Counted from the stretch's first letter, positions 44,167-54,730 are shown. The stretch is DNA of 64,000 nucleotides from Anastrepha obliqua (GCF_027943255.1 NC_072893.1:90527784-90591783); one strand, 5' to 3'. Notes: generated by a model from the letters alone, not told the origin. Numbers and translations: made by a program.

Positions 44167-45390
44167 CGAATGGTGCCTTTTATTTGGCAGGATTTGGCAA
44201 CCCTGGTGTTGCAATCTGGCAACTGACAGCTGTATCGCAAAGTTTGACATTTTTTGGCTTTTACGTACTCAGAACGTTTTGAAATACCAACTCTATTTGT
44301 GTTGTTTACAGTAACTTAAAAGATTCATTTCGGTCCAAAAATGGAATTAAATCGTGAACATTTTCGTGCGATTATTTTTTACAACTTTTGACGTGGATTA
44401 ACTCAGCAACATTGCATGGATGAACTTAATTCATTTTTTGGCGATGAAGCTCCATCAAGGACCAGTGTTTATCGATGGTATGGTGAATTCAATCGTGGTC
44501 GTAGTTCACCCCAAGACGAATTTCGTGAAGGTCGTTCAAAATCAGTTGTTGTTCCGAAAACCATTGATGATGTGCGCGAACTGATATTGCAAGATCGTCA
44601 TGTGACCTATCGTGAGATTTAGACAATCTTAGGTATTAGTGGGACCAGCATACATTCAATATTGCATAAACATTTGACTGTCAAAAAAATTTGTTCGCGT
44701 TGGATCCCACACAATTTGTCAATGGCTCAAAAAAAAAAAAGGCTCGTGTCGATTTGTCGAAGGAAATGCTCAAAAAATACGATCGCGGGGCTTCGAAACA
44801 CGTCTATGACATCGTGACAGGTGATGAATCATGGATTTATGCGTATGAGCCCGAAAGTAAACAGCAGTCGACTGTATGGGTGTTTCAAAATGAGCCAAAT
44901 CCAACAAAAGTTGTTCGCGCACGAAGCACTTCCAAGCAAATGGTCGCATGTTTTTTCGGAAAAACTGGACATGTCGCAACCGTACCACTAGAACAACGCA
45001 GAACAGTAAATTCTGAGTGATACACAACCATTTGTTTGCCAGTTGTCTTCCAAGAAATTAGGAAAACCAATCGCCAAAGACGGATCACTCTTCACCAGGA
45101 CAATGCGAGCTCTCACACATCGGCTCAAACAACTGCATTTTTGAGCACCCAAAACAACGAATTAATGGGTCATCCGCCTTATAGTCCTGACTTGGCACCG
45201 AATGACTTCTTTTTATTCCCGTACGTCCCGTACGTAAAAAACAAACTGAGAGGTCAACGTTTTTCAACACCTAAAGAAGCGGTTGCGGCATTCAGAATGC
45301 ATGAGAATATTTTGAAAAACAATAAAGTAATTTTCGATGATTAAAATTTGTTTTTGTTCTCTAATCCCGACATATAAAAGGCACCCCTCG
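44167..45390 (+). mobile_element. Mariner, 1224 bp, GGTGCCTTTTAT ends
   Basis: The left end CGAATGGTGCCTTTTATTTG and the reversed right end CGAGGGGTGCCTTTTATATG are inverted copies, continuing to GGATT. TA flanks both (44165-44166 and 45391-45392). The termini differ completely from those of the other mariners here, so it represents its own lineage. The transposase inside is fairly readable but has several stops. Confidence 0.9.
44341..45325 (+). pseudogene. Mariner transposase with stops and C-terminal deletion
   Basis: The ATG at 44341 gives MELNREHFRAIIFYNF, then a stop (Arg codon to TGA), and continues QQHCMDELNSFFGDEAPSRT, SVYRWYGEFNRGRSS, VRELILQDRHVTYREI and a second stop. ISGTSIHSILHKHLTVKK and ICSRWIPHNLS follow, then a 12-A run that shifts the frame. 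The catalytic blocks are all present: IVTGDESWIYAYEPES (first Asp), HQDNASSHTSAQTTAFL (second Asp), YSPDLAPNDFFLF (third Asp). A Trp codon has become TGA after VNSE. A 9-bp duplication gives YVPYVKNK. About 35 residues before the end are deleted: RFSTPKEAVAAFRMH joins almost directly to the final EYFEKQ-stop, now read in another frame. Confidence 0.88.
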
Positions 45391-45866
45391 TACAGAGGAA
45401 GTACAACGCACTTAATAAATAAATTGTTTAAGGAATTTTGTAAAGAATTTGCACTTTTTCTTTGTTTGTTATGAACTACTTAATGTTTTTAAAATTATGT
45501 TCTTTTCCCCTTGTGAAGTAACGGTTTTGTTTCATAAATATTAGGAAATATATTGCTTTTTCCAATGGTCGGCTTTTAAAACCGCAGTGTCCGAGAACAA
45601 ATCAAATATTTGATTACTAGCGCAAAACGGCATTCTTAAGTAAATAAAGTAAAACTAAAATTTAAAAAATTTTTAATCGCTTTTAAAATATTTACAGAAT
45701 ATAAATTAATTGTTATAGTATGTCTACGGAAAGTATTATGAAAGTTAGTGTTTTTTAAAGTCCTAGAAAGAGATAAGTGTCCGACAACTTGTTCATTTAC
45801 TTTAATTGTGGCTAGGGAGATGGGAAAAAGTTTTTTAAGTTTCAACTGTTTGCAAAACTAAAAAAA
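45391..45866. other. A+T-rich DNA, no gene seen
   Basis: No feature supported. Confidence 0.5.
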
Positions 45867-45995
45867 GTGGCCACCGTAGCTAAATGGATCTGCCATTCGG
45901 TTGGATCTGAGTAAGAAATCAGCTTTGGGCGTGATGAAAAACTCAATGATAGAATTTTTTTTAATAGCAGTCGAGACAATGACAAACTTCAGCTA
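45867..45995 (+). mobile_element. Old, deleted SINE copy
   Basis: This aligns with the 35641 SINE: GGCCACCGTAGCTAAATGG against GCCGCCGTAGCCGAATGGG, a shared CCATTCGG, TTTAATAGCAGTCGAGACAA against TCTAATAGCGGTCGCCCC, and ACAATGACAAACTTC against GCAATGGCAAACTTC. Several internal stretches are deleted, including most of the B-box region, and the 3' half and (TA)n tail are missing. It is a much older insertion of the same family. Confidence 0.7.
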
Positions 45996-47489
45996 CGCTT
46001 CTATGTGGGTATAAAATAAAAAATATTTTAGACATATTCATCCAATAGATCCAATCTTATTACATAATTTTTATATAAAACTAAAAAAAAATATATAATA
46101 ATACTTGTAAAAAAATTTTTTTTCAAAATAGTATAGAAATATATTGCAAAAATATTTATAAAAATGTAGAGAAATAGGCTGAAATGATAAGAAATATATT
46201 ACATTAAACCAAAAAGGTCCGAAATTCCAAAAACTGTGACAAAATTTTTAAATGAAAAATCAATAAAATAAGTAAATGACTACTTGTATAAGCAGAAAAA
46301 AGGAGTCCGAGCAGGGTTCTTTAGCCTCGTCACTTGTGGTAAGGATACTTGTAGACATGAGGATTTTATAAGTATATAGAACATCTTGCACATTTTACGA
46401 AATTTTTCCATAGACTACACCCAATCTCATTAATGTCATTTTGGAGCTCCTCTTGCAGTTAAGGAATTAATTATTTGCTCTTGGTATGAATTTTCTACAA
46501 ATCCAATTCACTTCACACTAGCGAACCATCTCCATAAAACTCTAAGAATTTCGCTAGTGGAGCTTTGCGATTGCTACGCATTTTGCCATTTTCTAATTCC
46601 ACATAGCTATACGAACCAACACAAAAAATATTGCGTTTAATTCCTTAAAGGAATTCTTAACGAAAGACCCTTTATAACTACATATTCACACATAATTTTA
46701 TCAAACATGAATCATTTACGGTGCTGGCTTTCAATTATTGGTTGTTGCTAAGCACACGCAAAACACCCACACACGCCCATATGTACATACATATATGAAT
46801 TTATTCCCTTGTATCTGTTTATAATCCCATCTTTTGCTGTTCGCTAGTGACATATTCATTTCGACAAACTTCCCACACATGTACGAACATATTTATTGCT
46901 TTGAAAATATTATTTTATCCTCTTTTATGTATTTCTATGACTATTTATCAACTTTGATTTTGATGGATGAATTTGTTACATGTTTCAATTTATTTTGCAC
47001 TAATACATGTGCCCGTATTATAATTTTTTTCAATTATTTTTTTATTTTTGAATGCAGACACCAAATCAATTCCATTTTTGGTTGGCTTGCTAGTGTTTGC
47101 TCGGTAGCAAAATTCACTAGTGCGGAGCTGGTGCGTTTGTAGTGGATTTGCAACTGTAGCAATGACGCTTTCCTTTTCTTTCGCTCATTTTTAAGAAGCT
47201 AAGAAGCATTAAATGAGTATTTCTTGAAAACTCGGACTTAAGACTACATTCGGCAGATGAAATCTAGTATGTGCTTATTCTATCTGCCTATGAAACAAAA
47301 CTTTATTTCAACTTCTATCCAAAAGTATCGCTAATAACAACATTGACATGGGCATAAGGTGGGCCTTGATTCGATTATTCGAAAAAGGAAACAAAAACTT
47401 TGCAATTTTTATTTTTATTAAATAGATTTCTCTACATGGTACAAGTATACAGTGTTCCAGGGAAATACGTCCTACATACTTTAATATAT
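45996..47489. other. A+T-rich DNA, no gene seen
   Basis: No gene is supported. A 20-bp piece at about 47320 (TATCCAAAAGTATCGCTAAT) resembles the terminus of the 37.9-kb mariner. Confidence 0.5.
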
Positions 47490-48121
47490 TATAAAATTAT
47501 TTATGATGAATTTTCACCTCAGTGGATTCGTCAATAAGCAGAATTCCCGCATTTGGGTGATTGATAATCCAAGATTGATTGCCGAAAAACCAAAGCATCC
47601 ACAAAGAGTGACTGTTTGGTGCGATTTATGGGCCGGCGGCATTATTGGGCCGTATTTTTTCCAAAATGAGGCCGGTCAGGCAGTTACTGTGAATAGTGTT
47701 CGCTATCGTGAGATGATAACGAACTTTTTATGCCCCGAATTGGAAGGTATGGATGTAGACGATATGTGGTTTCAACAGGACGGTGCCACTTGTCACACAG
47801 CTAACACAGCTAACGAAACAATGGCTCTTTTGCGCGAAAAACTTGATGGCCGAATAATCTCACGTCGCGGCGATGTCAATTGGCTGCCAAGATCATGTGA
47901 TTTGAAACCTTTGGACTTTTTTCTTTGAAGTTATTTGAAAAAAAGAGGTGTACGTCGATAAGCTAGCAACAATTCAAAAGCGAAAGAATGAGATAATTCG
48001 GCACATTAACGGCATAGAACCTCAATTATGCCTCAGCATCATCGAAAATTTGGACCATCGGATGGAGGTGTGCCTCCTAGGCCGCCGCGGCCGTTTGGTC
48101 GATATTTTGTTCCACACGTAA
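47490..48121 (+). pseudogene. Mariner-like (DUF4817 type) transposase relic
   Basis: The catalytic half of a DUF4817-type transposase is well preserved, but the helix-turn-helix N-terminus is absent. It starts at a damaged SDEAHF block (YDE then a 2-bp loss, giving MMNFHLSGFVNKQNSRIW). It continues HPQRVTVWCDLWAGGIIGPY, AVTVNSVRYREMITNFLCPE, DDMWFQQDGATCHTA (second catalytic Asp kept), and DVNWLPRSCDLKPLDFFL (third Asp kept). A 9-bp duplication produces TANTAN after CHTA. The Trp after DFFL is a TGA stop, as in the 4.7-kb copy. A decayed C-terminus runs to a stop at 48121 (LGRRGRLVDILFHT). It is the only relative here that shows the complete second-Asp block. Confidence 0.8.
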
Positions 48122-50480
48122 TTGAGCTATACCAATATTATCATAATAAAGAGAAATGACAATAATTTCTTAAAAAATTTATACTTTATTCAAAATCAAC
48201 ATCGGCCTTTAAAACTTAACCACCCTTTATATTGTATGGTTTTTTGATAATAATTTGAAAAATGCGCTTTGCTTTTGCTTAATTTGTTTCAATTGTAGCT
48301 AATTTTGTCGGCGGCAGCGTAACATAAATCACAAATAATCTATAAAAATTTATATCGTCAGATGAACTTCGTCGCCGCTTTGGCTGTATATAATCTCATA
48401 TACATACATATCTTACTGAAATGTGTTTTAATTTAGGCAGCGAAGTTTTCTCCGACGAAGTTCGTTCAGCGCTTTGAATCTGTGTATACTTTTATAGAGA
48501 GACCCTTGTGAAGGCTGATAGTAATATAGAATTTGCTTTTGTTTTAATGACAAACGCTGACAACGAATGAAAGAGATGGTTGTAGTATATATTAATTGAG
48601 TAACAATCGCTTCTTTATTTCATCTTAACAGGCTGGCTGGGAGAGTCACCATTATTACTTCACTTTCTCTTTAATTTTTCTTTTATTGTCTGATTTAATA
48701 TCCGTATTTACGATTTTCAGAAAATTATTAGAGACCTCACGTGACATAACACGACTGTTTCGCCATTTACCTACTGATATATTATATCAATTGGCAAATG
48801 CCGAAATCGTTTGCATAAAAATAAATTCAATACGCATTTTTCCTTTAGAAAACTTTCCATTTTTTTTTTTTGCAGTAGTCAGACTTTATGTATTTTCACA
48901 TGCTCAGAAATGTCAACATTTCAATTTTACAATTTTCCCAAATCCTTGAATGCAAATAATTTTCCAGTAAAGCCTTCGAGTAGCACTTGTCTGAGAAAAT
49001 TGAAGAGAAAAGTAAAATTGAAATTCTTAAATTGATTGCGAACTGAATTGGATGCTTGTGCAACAAGATGGGGCAGCAGCAGCAGTGAATGCAACAACAG
49101 CAACACGAGAAATAAACATAAATATTTAAATATTAAACGAATATTTATTGGCAAATTACCGCATAGCAGCGGACCACAAGCAGCAACAACAAATCGTCCG
49201 CAAACCGACAAGGATGGCCAAGTCCATTACCAACTGCACGAACTCTGTATGTATGGATACGAAGAAATCTTGAGAAGAAGAATTGTGGTGTCTCTGTGCA
49301 TATTTTTCGAGAAAAAATTGTTTGTGTATATGCGCATTGTAATGAAGCAAGGAGCTGTTGGGTTTTTGCCTTGTGGCAGCGATCCCATTTCATTGATACT
49401 ACTTATACTTTGCTCAGTGCTTATGTATGCATTTGTATGTATGTATGTATACGGAATTATATGTGTATATGTATTTAGTTGATTTTATTGTCGACTTCAT
49501 ACAAATATTTCGTTGCATATTTGAGGATATTAAATTATAACTGAAAGTTGAAAATAGCGTAGGCTTTTTTTTGTTGCATTTCAAAAGGGAATGGTGAAGC
49601 TTTCGGAGAAAAACACTTAACCCGAAATAAGTTGGAGGTTATTGTAAAAAGAATATTTGCAGTACAAAAGATGTAATGTACGTTAAGCAACTGTCACATC
49701 ATAAATTGGGTTATATTTCTGCGAATCTCATGGCAACTATTTGATACGTAATTTGCGAAGTGATGTTTTATGAAAATATGTATTGCAAGTGTGTCACCAA
49801 GCGCAGAACCCAGGAAACTTAGGAAACATTCATACCGTATTACTCTCCTATTGACTTAAGGTGAAGATTATTTTCACGAGCGAGTTGAGGACAAATGAAA
49901 TTGAAGCTAGTTGAGTGAAAAGTCTCGTATTTGGGATATGGAGGCCTAGTTACACTCAGATTTCATCGAACTAACCTGAACACAAAGTATTGGTCATTCA
50001 GTTTGTTTACTTGCTGTCCGGTTGAGGTTTCTTCTATGTACTTTAGTAGATTTCTAAATTTCCTAACAAGTAAGAAGCTCCTAAGTACAGGCGGTACAGG
50101 AAATAAGCTTTATATCCTCACGCATATTTTATTAAAATTTGTGGTGGCTGTTAATTTTTGTAATCAAACAAACTCATGGACAAAGAGGGTTCCCCCTTTC
50201 AGACTCTGATGCATCAATTTTACATGCTGATAGAATTTTTAATTCCTTTATTTGTATGTAGCGTATGGAAGTGTAACCGATATTAACCGATTGCACGTTT
50301 CTATTTCTTGACATCATTATAGTGCCCCTACTTAATAATGTTCACTTGATCATATAAACCATAATTTTCTAAAATGAGGCATGCAAGTAATTTGAAATTT
50401 TTGAAGTGAAACTTCTTTAGCGGCGGTCTGATATTTGAGCGAGAATGGAGAGTGAATTGGAAAAAATGTAACGTTTAGAG
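48122..50480. other. A+T-rich DNA, no gene seen
   Basis: No gene is supported. An 11-bp inverted repeat (GAACTTCGTCG at 48364-48374, CGACGAAGTTC at 48453-48463) may mark a tiny palindromic element. A 148-codon frame at 49036-49482 includes CAGCAGCAG-rich and GTATGTATGT-rich sequence and looks non-coding. Confidence 0.5.
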
Positions 50481-51780
50481 ATTTCGTTACGCGAGAGAGA
50501 AAAAAAGATACAACGCAGAGAGAAGGAGAAAGAGAGCTATACATTTTCATTTCACATACCTACATGGGCTTCATTGTAAGACAGAGTATACAGATATATA
50601 ACATAGAGAAAAAGAGAAGGAGAGCTATACATCATAATGTTACGCGACAGAGAAAAAAATCAGAAAAAAAGTTGCTCGTCATGTACCAATCGGACGACGC
50701 ACATCAACAATCCCGTTTAACAACAACAAAACGATTAACGCTAAACGATCACATTTACCATTAATTTGTGCTTGTGCGACGACCATTCACAAGTCTCAGG
50801 AAAGCACATATTCTGAAGTTGTTTACGAATATGATAAAAAACATTCGCAATCATTGGTTTACGTTGCTTTATCACGCGTCACGTGTATTGAAGGCTTGTG
50901 GATTATAACGAACGGAAATGATTTTAGATTCTACCATGGTCGACGAGCATCAGTCAGTATGTCTCATTTACAAGATGAATTCCGGAGACTATCGTTAAAT
51001 AGACTGGAAACTGTGAATAAACAAATAATCGATTGCATGACTCAGAGAAGAGGGCTATCTGTATATACTCTTAATTGTCAGAGCCTACGAGCACATTCCG
51101 CAGATTTAACATACTCTGTCATCCGCAAATCGAGTATAGTACTTTTGTCCGAAACTTGGTTAAACGATAACGAGGATATTAGTATCCCAAATTTCAATTG
51201 CGTCATCAAATATAAGCGACTAAATGTTAAAGCTGGCGGTGTGGCAATCTCCCACAATCAAGATGATAGCGTAAATATCGTCACACCAAACATGGAAATG
51301 ACTGCAAGGCAGTCTCAGTCATATTCATCAACAGTCACACCAGTTGGCGATGTTTGCATGAATGGAAAAACTATTGTCATAGCCGCCATCTATATCTCAC
51401 CGAACCAAAATCTTTATGACATAATATATTTCATTCACCGCTCACTACTGGTTTACAGCCACGCAGGTCCAAATGCACTTGGAAGAGGCGAAGACAAAAT
51501 TCCATTGATTCTCGGGGGAGATTTCAACGTAAATTTCGGATCCAATGATTCTTTGCCGTTGATTCAATTTCTTCGAGAAACATTCGGTTTGCAGATAAAC
51601 AATAACCCTAAAGAATCAACAACAAAATCGGGAACTACACTAGATGCAATTTTCACACGTTATCTAGAAAATATTGAATCACGTACATATATTTCATATT
51701 TCAGCTATTACAAACCAATTATATCAGTATTACCAATTGAACCACCAACAGATGATAGCATAATGCTTATATAGTTAATA
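50481..51780 (+). mobile_element. Helentron (Helitron2) 3' fragment
   Basis: The coding remnant described next is the C-terminal part of a Helentron protein. Upstream (50481-50665) are two imperfect copies of a purine-rich block containing GTTACGCGA[GC]AGAGAAAAAAA and GGAGAGCTATACAT. The coding end is followed by a polypyrimidine CTCTCTCT run at 51851-51886. I could not identify Helitron-like terminal bases with confidence, so the outer borders are approximate. Confidence 0.65.
50743..51774 (+). CDS. Pif1 helicase end fused to EEP endonuclease, partial
   Basis: This open frame of ~340 codons is the C-terminus of a Helentron RepHel-endonuclease protein. It begins without a start codon, in helicase motif V (CACATTIHKSQESTYSEVVY; the usual Gly after HKSQ is Glu) and motif VI (LVYVALSRVTCIEGLWI). 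After a ~50-residue linker comes an endonuclease/exonuclease/phosphatase domain: LSVYTLNCQSLRAHSADL, SIVLLSETWLND (catalytic Glu), KAGGVAISH, VIAAIYISPNQN, LILGGDFNVNFG (catalytic Asp/Asn) and GTTLDAIFTR. The final motif, normally SDHxPI, reads SYYKPIISV, so both the catalytic Asp and His are Tyr. The frame has no stops, so decay is recent, but the protein lacks its Rep domain and most of the helicase. Confidence 0.85.
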   Translation, partial: KRSHLPLICACATTIHKSQESTYSEVVYEYDKKHSQSLVYVALSRVTCIEGLWIITNGNDFRFYHGRRASVSMSHLQDEFRRLSLNRLETVNKQIIDCMTQRRGLSVYTLNCQSLRAHSADLTYSVIRKSSIVLLSETWLNDNEDISIPNFNCVIKYKRLNVKAGGVAISHNQDDSVNIVTPNMEMTARQSQSYSSTVTPVGDVCMNGKTIVIAAIYISPNQNLYDIIYFIHRSLLVYSHAGPNALGRGEDKIPLILGGDFNVNFGSNDSLPLIQFLRETFGLQINNNPKESTTKSGTTLDAIFTRYLENIESRTYISYFSYYKPIISVLPIEPPTDDSIMLI

Positions 51781-51850
51781 AAATCGAATTTTGGTTACAC
51801 AAATTTTATTCTGTTGTGTTTCTTTTGAATTTGTATTTCTTCTTCTCTCG

Positions 51851-51886
51851 CTCTTTCTCTCTCTCTCTCTCTCTCTATCTCTCTTA
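51851..51886 (+). repeat. (TC)n microsatellite
   Basis: A short run of CT dinucleotides with a few interruptions, immediately 3' of the Helentron fragment. Confidence 0.9.
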
Positions 51887-51889
51887 TTC

Positions 51890-52597
51890 ACACTCATTCA
51901 CACACAGAAGTTTCACTTCTACCACGTGTACGATGCTGCACATGATTTTTTTACGAGTATTAATTTAAATTTGGACTCCACAAGTATTAATTTAAATGTA
52001 AAATAATGCGAAAATAGTTCGAGACCTTTATTATACAATACAAAGAAGTTTTACTGATTGAAAAAGTAAAGTTTTGCGTGAATTTTTATAAACAAAGTCA
52101 GTTGACTGGCAAGGCCTAAAATTTTTACAATTACTTCAACATTTTTACAAAAACTTGTAACATCTGATGGACGGATGAAAATGTAGTCTGTTTTAAATAA
52201 TATTATCTATATCTAAGTGAGGTGGATAGCAATATGAGTAAAATGTTTGGTTGAGATTTACGGATTTAAGCAAAAGTTGACGTTGCACCGTCCATTTTTC
52301 AAAATTTTAATTCACCTTCTTTTTTGTGTTAATCATTTGTACCAAATTTGAGTAACATTGCCTCATTTATAACAGAGACAGCACGTTTTCGTCCTTATTG
52401 AAAATCAACGTTATATGGCTGGTTAACGTAGTTATTGCCCGATTTCACCCAATTTCACCCAAACTTCTTTAGACATATAGTAATGTGCGTACCCAGTTTC
52501 ATTGCAATTTATTAATTATTGCTCGAGTTATCGTGCGTCCTGACGGCAGACAGACGTACAGAAGTGGCTAAATCGACGCCTCTAATAATTCCGAGTA
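51890..52597. other. A+T-rich DNA, no gene seen
   Basis: No gene. The stretch GGCAGACAGACGTACAGAAG followed by TGGCTAAATCGAC (about 52540-52576) is a phrase I recall from dispersed insect repeats, so part of this may be an unidentified element. Confidence 0.45.
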
Positions 52598-52675
52598 TTT
52601 TTTTAAGAGCTTGAGAATTTAAAAAGAAGGCATAAAGAGAAATATTGTTGAAACTATTTTTTTTTTTGTGTATAA

Positions 52676-54475
52676 CACTGTGCGACAATTTTGGGGTCAT
52701 CAAAATCAAACCACACCGGACCTTTTTTTCTGAAAATATACCTATTCAATAGCAAAACCCTCGCTGTGTTTTTAAAAGTTAGCTCGATTTTTTTTTTTAT
52801 AGCGTTTTGAAGTTTTCTATTTTCATGAGATTTTGGAATTTTACCTGTACGCTAAATTTGACTTATAAATCGACCTTTGTTTGATTTAATCGATTTATTT
52901 TGTCATAGCTTGATGCAGAAATTTCGTACATGTACAAATAAACTTATTTTGTGAAGAACCTATATCTCAATACGCAATTTTGAATACCAAAATTTCGAAA
53001 AATTGTATGTTTTTACCATTTTTTACTGTAATTATGAAAATAATTAAAATTTCTCACTATTTCTTCTAACAAAAATGTTGCAAAATGTACTAAAAAAGTC
53101 ATTTATAAGATAAAAACATAAAACTGAACTTTAAATTTGTTATTTTCTAAAAAAATAAATTTTTAACAAGATTTTTCTTCATAAAAATAATTTTTTTATA
53201 CTCTGCTTTAAATTTTTTTTAAATATCTAAAAACTCTGTAGGTAAAAATATTAAATAGATTAAGTAAAAAGAATATAGACTTGAATTCTTATAATTTTTT
53301 TTTTATTAAAATAAAGAATTTAAAAGCTCTTTTCGACAATGATTGAATTTCAACATCATAATTATCAGAGTAATCAGATTCATCAGTAAAGAATTCCATG
53401 CCTGTCTCTTCTTCTTCTACCTCATATTCTTTTTCCTCCTGGTTACTCCATTTTCCTTCATTTTCTTTCTAGTCGTATTGAAAAATATGTTTACTCCACC
53501 AACATATTTCGGCTAGTATGGCACCTGGAGCTCGTTTTCCTCGGTATCTTTACTCAAATGGCATCGCAGTTTGATGGTAGCACTCTCCTTGCTCATCTGA
53601 TTCTGTCGACAATTGTTGACTAAAATAGTCCAAATGTTGGTGAAGAAAGTGAATTTTTAGCGACATATGGACCCCGATTTTGGAAAAAGCATCTAGCATT
53701 CGTCGCACAGATTCTTTGTAATTTGGAGAACGATGTTTGCCTAAAAGTCCAACTATTATTTCTTTTAACGATTCCCACGCAACGATTTCATTGTTTATTA
53801 GGACCCTGTTTCTTTTGTAGCATTGCATTCCAAAAGGCATTCTGCTTTGTTTTTTGTGCAACCAATTAACTAAACCAACATAACAAGCTCTACGCACTAT
53901 GTTTGGCGCCCAAAGTACATTCAAAATAACTTCACGATCAAAATAATGTATGTATGCCACAGTAAAATTATCACTGATTGATCCATGCTTTCACTCGCTG
54001 GTGTGAAACGTCCACAACAATAGCAGAAAACGTTAATATTTGCAGGACAATTGTACATTTTTTATTTTCTTAATTCATAAAAAATTCACGTAAATGAAAT
54101 TAATAAATTCAAATATGTTAACAAAAACCGTATTGTTCACAAAATATTTAGCGCGTCAAATGTGTTTTGGGAGTTGTTATGCACGAACCTGATCTCGCAA
54201 GACTGCTGCGATCTTAGAACAGGTAAAATCGTTGGGAACAAATTTTGGAATTTCTAAAACAAACATTTCCTGATAAGACAGACTACAACCTTCTTTATAC
54301 TTTTTATTTTGGAATGTGTAAAACTCCAAAATCTCATGAAAATAGAAAACTTCAAAACGCAATAAAAAAAAAATCGAGCTAACTTTTAAAAACCCAGCGA
54401 GGGTTTTGCTATTGAATAGGTATATTTTCAGAAAAAAAAGGTCCGGTGCGGTTTGATTTTTGATGTCGCACTGTG
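52676..54475 (-). mobile_element. 1.8-kb element with ~165-bp inverted termini
   Basis: The left arm (52676-52846) and right arm (54313-54475) are inverted copies. They share CTATTCAATAGCAAAACCCT, GTTAGCTCGATTTTTTTTTT, AGCGTTTTGAAGTTTTCTAT with one mismatch, and ATTTTCATGAGATTTTGG. The ends are CACTGTGCGACA and, reversed, CACAGTGCGACA. TAA lies just outside both ends and may be a 3-bp target duplication, but the exact border is uncertain by several bases because the host sequence resembles the terminus. The left arm has ~12 extra bases after GCGACA. The interior carries one decayed gene on the minus strand. I cannot place it in a named superfamily. Confidence 0.8.
53289..54058 (-). pseudogene. 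Transposon-borne CxxCG...HLDYF family protein, decayed
   Basis: I recognise this as a member of an uncharacterised protein family present in many copies in arthropod and cnidarian genomes; no function is known to me. ATG at 54058 gives NVFCYCCGRFTPASES (family: CYxCGxFT), then after a shift AYIHYFDREVI, WAPNIVRRACYVGLVNWLHK (family: WAPHxVCxxCxxxLxxW) and RMPFGM. That first half looks like a Cys-based metal-binding domain. A deletion then removes the family's middle region, and the C-terminal half follows: EIVAWESLKEIIVGLLGKHR, SPNYKESVRRMLDAF, GVHMSLKIHFLHQHLDYFSQ and SDEQGECYHQ (family: LHSHLDYFPEN...SEEQGERFHQ). A TAA replaces one codon just before RYRGK (family: RYQGRW), the frame continues AEICWWSKHIFQYD to a second stop, and an acidic tail (EEKEYEVEEEETGMEFF) ends near 53289. 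Confidence 0.72.
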
Positions 54476-54730
54476 TAATTTTGTGGCATTAATTTTTTGA
54501 ATATTATATTTGGCATATGTGCGTAGCGGCTACGGTTGTAGTAAAATTTTGCACTCCTTTTCTCAATCTTTTTGGTCGTATGACGTCATATTACAATAAA
54601 TCAATTATTAAGCGCCCTGTATGGCAAGTTGCGCGATCTTGTTGGCATCAAAAAGCTGATTCACTTTTGGAAAGCAAAATTCGGTCAGCTTGGCTCGGTA
54701 GCGCTCGCAATTCACCGTAACGGCGTCCCC

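Larger units (their letters stand above)
52598..54730 (-). pseudogene. Mariner-like type B relic, split by 1.8-kb insert
   Basis: The coding remnant is on the minus strand at 54476-54730: AVTVNCERYRAKLTEFCFPK, a shifted CQQDRATCHTG (the second catalytic Asp block), a large deletion, and RSRYAHMPNIIFKKLMPQNY at the C-terminus. Its 3' terminal sequence (AAGAGCTTGAGAATTTA at about 52605, matching 12873) is on the far side of a 1.8-kb insertion. The two parts together match the layout of the 12.9-kb and 31.2-kb relics, which places the 52676-54475 element inside this one. It has multiple stops and is inactive. Confidence 0.7.
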
